Below are positions 1-64,000 of a stretch of DNA of 64,000 nucleotides, in pieces; within the stretch, counting starts at the first letter, position 1; each line of letters begins with the position of its first letter. Origin of the DNA: Bugula neritina (lineage: Eukaryota; Bryozoa; Gymnolaemata; Cheilostomatida; Bugulidae); NCBI GenBank assembly GCA_964035545.1, contig OZ037766.1, positions 31,496,773 to 31,560,772 of the forward strand, read 5' to 3'. The notes under the pieces were generated by a model. It had not been told where the DNA came from and ran no database searches. It was given only the letters and a program-made list of their open reading frames with translations. The position numbers and the translations under genes are program-made.

Positions 1-149
1 TTATAAAATAAAAGTTCGCTATAAAAATACATAATGATGTAACAACTTTACATTCTTTGTGCCAAGTGTTACAGTTGATTGGATATAAAATACTATGCGT
101 ATATAATAAACAATATATTATATATATCACATAAAATAATATATATTAT

Positions 150-202
150 AATTCAAACACCATGTATATATTATATTATAATATATACATGGTGTTTGAA
201 TT
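150..202. repeat. Perfect hairpin palindrome
   Basis: Two exactly complementary 26-base arms (150-175 and 177-202) are separated by a single base. The outer part of each arm has mixed composition (AATTCAAACACCATG and its complement) and the inner part is TA-rich. It lies in the intron downstream of the last visible tryptophan dioxygenase exon. It could extrude as a cruciform or be a foldback-element remnant. Confidence 0.9.
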
Positions 203-239
203 CTGTTAATGCATACTAATGATAGCTTTGTTTACTTAC

Positions 240-2764
240 GTTGTTGTTGAGAATGTCACGGATTGAGTCCACCTCATACAAGATCTGTTTAAACCAGAGC
301 TCATAGGCTACAAACAGGGGAGACAACGACTGACACAAACAGCTAGTTATACTGAATAAGGCATATAGCCAATACTTTCTGCGTTACTTGAAATCTTAAT
401 TTCTGTCAAAGTTGAGAATGAGTCTGTACGTCAATTTAATATAATAACAACTTTATATAAATTTCCTGCAGTGAAGATAAAATACATTTTTATTGATCTA
501 CTTTATTAGTGCTTTATTTAGTTCACAATTGATTGCAACAATTTTTAGAAAAACTCGGTAAAAATAACTTTCAACAACATTTTGATGCTTGAAATTCCAT
601 GCAAATCAACGAGAAAATATTTCTGAGCTTAGTGTTTGCCAATCTTATATGACAAACCTAGCCTTTGTGATTTCATTTGTGATTCATAAATCATAGCGTG
701 GAGCAAGACTGGCAATGTAATGATAGATGATGATATTGTCTCTATGCAGGCAGTCCCTTAGAAATGACACAATAGCTGGATCTAGCTGATGAAATATATT
801 CAGCAGAGTAAAATGTTATAAAACGTCTATAATGTGTCCCTGTCATACACTGTCTATGTTATATCAGAGTGTTACATAAGTTAGATACACTGTTAGACAG
901 TGTAGACAGAACTTAAGCTTATTAGAGTAATAAATTATCTGCAAGACAGGTACAGGTGTGTAAAATCCGTTCCCTCACCTTGATGAGTGACAATAAAGAG
1001 ATGTTCATCATGAACTGAACCCTTGCCTTCCTCTACTTTACTTAGAGGCTTCTGGGCTGACAGAACTTTACTCAACTACAACAGATATAGCAGACGTAGC
1101 AACTGCAGAAGACAAGCAACTGCAGCAGACTAGCAACTGCAGAAGACAAGCAACTGCAGAAGAAGTAGCAAGTGCAGCAGACAACCAAACTATCCTGTTG
1201 GTTTCTAGTGGCAGCATTGTATTTCATAAACATGAATAGTCAAACAGGAGCATCAAGGTAACATTACATAACATATTCATGGGGCAGTTTTGTCTAGCCC
1301 TTCTCTATGTCTTAGAGATTTAAGAATTTGACAGACCAATCCTCCATATGGCAGAGAGATTAGCTGAATATCAACTTCTCTATAGAAAGTAGAAGAACAC
1401 ATGCTGTAGACTTCAGCTGTGCTCTTCTTAGTATATAATATATCTCTAGAGGTTAGTGTATATATAACATATACATATCTCTAGAAGTCAGTGTATATAT
1501 AAACCATTTATTTCCAAGTTAGGAAGAAGGTAAGACAGTTTCTGGTATGTCAACACGAAACCACAAAGTGTTGGTAAATTTCCACCATTTGCTTATTAGA
1601 TGACCATGCAAGTTTAAGTACAGAAGCTATGCTGGAGGTAAGTACAGAGTTGAATGCACTGATAATTGCTAGAGATTGGACTGTGCATTGCAGGGGCTCT
1701 AGTTGTCAACATTACCTTCTAATGTATATAATGCTTAACAATCAGATATAACTGATGGATGTAGCAATGAGTACCTGTAAATATTGGTGGTAATTAATGC
1801 CTTCAGTTATGGCCAAGTTGTTCAGTCCACCTTGAATTTCATCAGTATAATTTCCAGAAAAACTACAATCAAATAAGACGATCCTTCAATAAGCTCTATC
1901 TCAAAGTTGCTTTTCAACGACATGGTGGGCTTACAAAAATAATACTATACAGGATTTTGATTTTCAAAGCTGAAGTTTTTGCAGTACTTATAAATTTGCT
2001 AAATATTGTAGATTGCAAATATTGCCCCATGTTTTTGAAGACAAAATATAAAGTATGCAGAATGTTGCTTTAAACATAATGGCCTAATCATTTTGATATT
2101 CAAACATTCAGGAGTCCAATTACTCTAGAGTTAGAGTTGATAACTGGACTTAAGGAATAGAGATTTGAAACTTAATGGGAACCAAGTTGGAAACTCACTG
2201 ATCAACTGAGTGAGTAGTAATCTCACTGACTTTAGTCAACTTACCGCAACAGTTCAGTTTTATTTATTAGTTAAAGTTAAGGCAATACAGAGTATAGCAG
2301 TGCTTAAAGTTTAGACTAAAACAAGATAATTGAAATAATGATATTATAATTACACTTATAGTTATGTAATTCAGTGCACTTATAACCAGTCTAGATTACA
2401 GTTAAACTGAATTCGTGGTAACAACTGGAAGCACGATCATCTAATCACAATCGCAGTATCAGTCCAGTATCACTATTAGTATTAGTATTACTATCAACTT
2501 TGCTATGACTATGGGTATTAGTATCAGTAAATATTAAAAAGCACAATTCGTATAACCATCACAATCAATATTAATGTCAATATTATAATTACAATGACAA
2601 AAACAATCTTACTCAATCTGAATCACAATGACAATGGCAGTCACTATCACTATCAATGAAAAATTTGAATGTTAAATAATTAAATTTGAATGCAAGAAAA
2701 TTGAATTAGTATCTTGCACAACTTACATTGACCCGTCATCATTAGAAGCATAAGGACAGGCCAT
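240..2764 (-). CDS. TDO2: Tryptophan 2,3-dioxygenase, 5' part (four exons, one frame break)
   Basis: Exons: 2727-2764, 1775-1862, 979-1076, 240-307; later exons lie off the left edge. TDO is the haem enzyme that opens the indole ring of L-tryptophan to N-formylkynurenine, the first step of the cytosolic kynurenine pathway. Exon 1 starts MACPYASNDDGS, like the MSCPYA start of insect vermilion. Exon 2 ends EGINYHQYLQ and exon 3 begins LSKVLSAQ, matching the family's YGxYLxLDKxLxAQ. Exons 3 and 4 give HDEHLFIVTHQ then AYELWFKQILYEVDSIRDIL, the most conserved block; it holds the distal-pocket Phe and the active-site His of THQ. Junctions 1-2, 2-3 and 3-4 have GT/AG sites. Oddity: exon 3 is 98 nt but 97 fit the frame; the break lies in 1013-1040, which includes a run of four G. 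Either it is a pseudogene or there is one extra base. The only in-frame splice escape is a 28-nt intron. Confidence 0.88.
1085..1185. repeat. Short tandem repeat in TDO intron 2
   Basis: About five imperfect 15-18 bp units built on GCAACTGCAGAAGACAA lie just upstream (in gene direction) of the exon 3 acceptor. Confidence 0.7.
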
Positions 2765-4267
2765 TATGTCCGAATTTTGGTCTTTTGTGCTTGCCACACA
2801 AGTTTAGATCTACTGCAACCACAAATTAAAACCAATTTTACAATCTATTCAAGGCGTGGACAGTACAATTCAGCTTGCAGAAATGAAGTTTAAACCAGCT
2901 CACGTGGGTATCTCAAGACAGAATTTCATTGGCTAGCGAAGACACACCTACATAAACGCAAAGGGGTAAAGGGCACATAATATATCACTCTGCATAAACG
3001 CACAACCACAACACGCCGAAAGCAAAACAGTTTGCCTTTTAGAAATGACAACTCCATATTCTACAAATCCACTAAGATAAAAGGAATGCCTTGATTAATT
3101 AATACTTATAATAGTAGTTGGAACTTAAAAGCATTTGGAAATTATGCTGATTCCTGATGTCCAGATTGAATGCAACAGTAAAAGATGGAGGTGCTATTCT
3201 GTACTATTTACACAGATACATGTATGTTGCAGTCTTACAACTCAAGACACGGATTAATTGCCTATAAACATGTTATAATAATAGTTGATTTAGCTCATCT
3301 AGCCACAGAGAAGCTTTAATATCACTAGAATTGACGTAGCACTGGTCTCCATTACAAACTATCAGTAGATTTTTGCAATGTGCAAAGAAAATTTATGGGA
3401 GATTGGTATTTAGTTAATTTACCTGTTGGATGTTATAGTTTTAGTGGCTAATTAAAGCTTGAAAAAATTAATATAAAAAATGAAATCAAACAAGATGCAC
3501 TAAAGAGATTGGGAATAGAGTAACTTTGACAACGTAAACAAAACTCTAGACTGATAAAACAGTTGGTTTTAAAAATTATAGAAAACTTTTTTTTTCCAAG
3601 TGTTCTGAAGAAATAATGTTGCTAGCTAAAAATGCCGTTAACATTTCAGCTAACAACTCTCCTTGTCAGTTTTATTTCATAGGCTAGAGAGGAAACAACT
3701 CCTGACTCACATTTAAAATATCTTCAGTTTCGGTAATGAATTTCAATGGTATTTGGTAGAAGGAGTTGACTCAAACTACAGCCTACTAGAGCTTTCAGTT
3801 TCAAGTCACTTCATTAGGAAAGAGATTAGGGTTGTAATTTTATCACAAAACTGAAAAGTTGGTCTTAAGATGTCCGAAACTGGTGTTATGAGATTGAGGG
3901 TTAAAAAATGAGTCTAGAGACATCCAACTGGTAATGGTAACCGATCACAAAACCTCTTTTTATTGTGACTCTAGAGACTTTGCTGGTAAAAGAAATTTCA
4001 GGAGACCCACCATTTTGCTACATCAACCACCATTTTGCTACACCAACCACCATTTTGCTACACCAACCACTGTTTAGTCCCAATGAGTTTAATCAAGCTA
4101 TGTATATATAAAACTATATTTTTAACACCAACTATGAGGTACTTTGCTACTGCAGTATGCTGCCAGTATTAGGAATGCTGTCATAGAGGAGATAACAACT
4201 AATTGTACTTTCTTCAATTATAACATTCTGATAAGGTTGATGTTTTGAGAGAATACTTGCTTTATAA
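2765..4267. other. Intergenic spacer between the giant gene and TDO
   Basis: AT-rich DNA between the 3' end of the giant gene and the TDO start codon. It must hold the TDO promoter and the giant gene's 3' flank, but I see no convincing core promoter element, open frame or RNA gene. The only structure is the small tandem repeat near 4009. Confidence 0.5.
4009..4070. repeat. 20-bp tandem repeat, about three copies
   Basis: Unit CCACCATTTTGCTACAYCAA repeated about three times, downstream of the giant gene. Confidence 0.85.
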
Positions 4268-4273
4268 TTTATT
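4268..4273 (-). terminator. Candidate poly(A) signal of the giant gene
   Basis: AATAAA on the minus strand, about 195 bases past the TAG at 4466-4468. It fits a short 3' UTR; the motif is common in such AT-rich DNA, so this is tentative. Confidence 0.4.
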
Positions 4274-4422
4274 AAATTAATCTTTAATACAACAAGCTTA
4301 TTAAAAACACATGAAATAACATTTGAACTTGCTTTAAAAGTTTTACACATATATGAATAAAAAGCAACAAAAACAAAGAAGATTTGACAGCCATTGTAGT
4401 AGGACACTATACTGGCACACTG

Positions 4423-4465
4423 GCTACTTCACACTGGCTACTTCACATTGGCTACTTCACATTGG

Positions 4466-4479
<14 letters not shown>
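4423..4479. repeat. 14-bp minisatellite covering the stop codon
   Basis: About four copies of CTACTTCACATTGG (minus-strand CCAATGTGAAGTAG). The copy nearest the gene body contains the last codons and the TAG stop of the giant gene, so each unit repeats an in-register stop. Confidence 0.85.
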
Positions 4480-61813
<57,334 letters not shown>

Positions 61814-62130
61814 GGTATTATTTCATACTTCAGTCGAAAGAATAATCACCGAAAGAAACTGTTAAAAATAGTTTCCAAGTAAGAAATGTCCAACAATGAA
61901 AGGACATGGAATTTAAACAGAGAAAAGCGCAAAACAATACATTCAGCAAAACTGAAATTTTGCATTGTTATGATTAATTTTAAGTTGCATTAAAAACTTC
62001 AAGTTATGAAGTTGTTCCTTCAACTCGATTCAAAAACTATGAAACTCTTCTACAGTTCACATCTACCAACAACTGCTGCTGATTCATAAAAAACTGCTAA
62101 ATTCAAATATTATAAATTCAAAACTTAACA
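61814..62130. other. Short spacer between tandem paralogues; must hold the giant gene promoter
   Basis: With the 3' UTR of the paralogue it makes a gap of only 442 bp between that gene's stop codon and the giant gene's ATG. It is AT-rich. I see no clear TATA box or initiator, but the giant gene's promoter or a trans-splice acceptor should be here. Confidence 0.5.
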
Positions 62131-62136
62131 TTTATT
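62131..62136 (-). terminator. Candidate poly(A) signal of the paralogue
   Basis: AATAAA on the minus strand, about 120 bases past the paralogue's stop codon. Confidence 0.45.
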
Positions 62137-62255
62137 CAAAAAACCACGAAAAACACTAATTTTATCTTCATGAATTGCTACAAACAGAGTGAAAGTCACT
62201 TTTTATAAAACGAATTTTATGACTCAAAAAGAGTGCCGTACAATTGTTGACAAAA

Positions 62256-64000
62256 TTACTGAAAGGCAAGAAAATCTTTAGATCTTGACTCAATGTTTAT
62301 TTCCGGGGTGACATTGGAGGGATTCACGTCGTGGTGTTCATTTTCACTGCGGGTCTTGGAGATTGACTTTTTACTTGTTGACTTCTTTTTGTGAGAATCG
62401 AGTCTCTCCTCAACTTCAGCATGACTCTTAGCCTTGTGATTGGTGATAACTGACTCTTTAGACTTAGCACTAGACTTGCTGACAGCAGACATCTTATGTT
62501 TTGGTACATTCATGCTCTTGCCGGACTTCTTCTCGTCAGCTGTATTGGAGTTACCTCCCAATGATTTGGACTTGGCTGGACTGGCGTTCTTGCTATGAGA
62601 TGATTTGGAGCCGTGAACCAGTTCCTTGTCACTTTCTTGATTTTCTGTGAAACAGAACGAGTGTTGGTGAGTTATACTCTGTACAAGATGATCGGAACAT
62701 AAAATATTCACGGCATGATATTGGTCAGTGTTTTAATTTTTAATTTTTAAATTTTAATAATATATAACAGGACACCATAGAAATATATTCACTTTAATAC
62801 AATACAGTAATAATATATTACTATAACAATACACTACTATAACAAAATAAAATTCAAAGAATATAATATCTTAAAAGTTTATTAGTTTAAAATCATAATA
62901 AAACATTTCTACACTAATAAAATAGTACAATACAATAACATTATAGGATAATACTTTACTATAACAATATAATTCTACAACACTATAACAATATAAGAAT
63001 ATACTTCAGTATTTTCCTATAATAACACTATAACTCTATATTAACGTAATAAGATTATATAATAATAATGTTAGACTATAATATAATACTCTAATAAAAT
63101 ATACCTTTCATCAGATTTTCAGACGGTGAACCAATACCATCTGTTGATTCGGCTCTACTCGGTGGTTGTGTGGTGGTTGCTGTAGATAACTTCTTCTGCA
63201 GAGCGTCACGTTTTCCTGCAGTAGAGAATATTCAGTATGATTTCAGTAAAGGAGTATGAAGCGGGCATAACTGAGCAAATTTTGACTTTACACAACGAGT
63301 CAAAAAGTCTTTCTATGTTCCTGTTGAGATTCATATTGATTATTTGATTACAGTTGCTTAGTTCTTGTTTCAAAAAGGTAAACATTTCAATAACACATGT
63401 GACTACATGAATGTATTAAAATATTTACCTGCGGCAGCATACAATTAAACTAAATTTTACCTGCAATTGAAGAACGTCTGAACTCAACTTTGTCTTTAAT
63501 TTCTCGATCATCAAACTCTGTGGAATTTTTCAGTTCATCTGTTAAAACATCACAAAACACTGCAGACCAGTGATGGCTTGAGATTGATTGTCAAAAAAAA
63601 ACCACTCTTTGAGCAAACATCTACTAGTAACCACACTTATGGATATAATTATTATAATATAGACTCCAATAAAACTACAAGGTATGAAGAGTATAAAATA
63701 TAATCATGAGCTTAGATAGCCACTAAACAAATAGCAATCGGTATTCAAATATTCAAAGTATCACATGAAATATAATCATTATAATAATAGGTACAATAAG
63801 CTACCAGAAAACAATAAAACTATCAACTATCAAACAAAATAACCAATTTAATATTTAGAATGAAGTATTAACTAGCAATTCAAACTATCCCTGCAGCTTA
63901 CATTCCCTCTTAGTGTAGATAGCTACAACTATGGTGGCGACAATTCCAACGACCAGCAGACAAGAGACGATAACTGCCGGCCACGACACCTGAGATTTCT
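62256..64000 (-). CDS. 3' end of a tandem paralogue: membrane helix and cytoplasmic tail
   Basis: Exons: 63902-64000 (continues off the right edge), 63461-63538, 63105-63215, 62256-62644; stop at 62256-62258. The first visible exon encodes SWPAVIVSCLLVVGIVATIV and AIYTKRE, matching the giant gene's helix and stop-transfer almost residue for residue. The next encodes ELKNSTEFDD and KVEFRRSSIAGKRDAL, shared with giant-gene exon 73. Splice positions and phases are identical, proving recent common origin. The outer tail has diverged: this copy is Lys/Ser-rich (SKSSAKSKES, KKKSTSKKSISK) and longer, where the other has PAEE repeats. Confidence 0.92.

Noticed and set aside
1905-1923. ATG with good Kozak context (GCCCACCATG) just upstream of TDO exon 2
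   Set aside because: Its frame does not lead into the TDO frame and soon stops; the MACPYA exon at 2727-2764 joins in phase and matches the family.

Overview
This is metazoan nuclear DNA: AT-rich, intron-dense, and crowded with minisatellites and transposons. It carries a tryptophan 2,3-dioxygenase gene, thrombospondin type 1 (TSP1) modules, Ty3/gypsy and Ty1/copia LTR elements, a tRNA-derived SINE family and a DNA-transposon relic. A marine, possibly spiralian, invertebrate would fit, but nothing here fixes the phylum. All host genes read on the minus strand.

Layout, left to right. (1) 240-2764: the 5' half of a tryptophan 2,3-dioxygenase gene (four exons; the rest lies left of the window), with a one-base frame break in exon 3. 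(2) 4466-61813: one giant gene. I traced 75 exons whose splice phases agree from the ATG at 61813 to the TAG at 4466. They give 12,060 coding bases, 4,019 residues. The product has an N-terminal hydrophobic segment, about 500 unrecognised residues, a TSP1 module, about 450 more unrecognised residues, two more TSP1-like modules, about 2,700 residues of EB-like cysteine-rich modules, one membrane helix near residues 3843-3864 and a 155-residue tail. It looks like a very large single-pass surface protein. (3) 62256-64000: the last four exons of a head-to-tail paralogue with a nearly identical membrane helix and inner tail, so this is a tandem family with only 442 bp between the stop of one copy and the ATG of the next.

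Mobile DNA sits in two giant-gene introns. Intron 19 holds a young, mutated Ty3/gypsy element (36467-44345; LTRs differ at 4 of 409 sites). It carries a candidate gag-pol -1 frameshift heptamer and an extra, apparently spliced, third ORF in the env position. Intron 18 is almost entirely an inverted-repeat DNA element (44984-50344) split by a young Ty1/copia element (45397-49984, minus strand). Two copies of one SINE family lie at 36038-36211 and 59706-59932.

The most unusual signal is the set of intron minisatellites. Several have units copied from an exon-intron junction, so tens of extra 5' splice sites follow the real one. In three cases the host exon's reading frame stays open through the array, so partial intron retention or alternative donor use could add long low-complexity segments to the protein.
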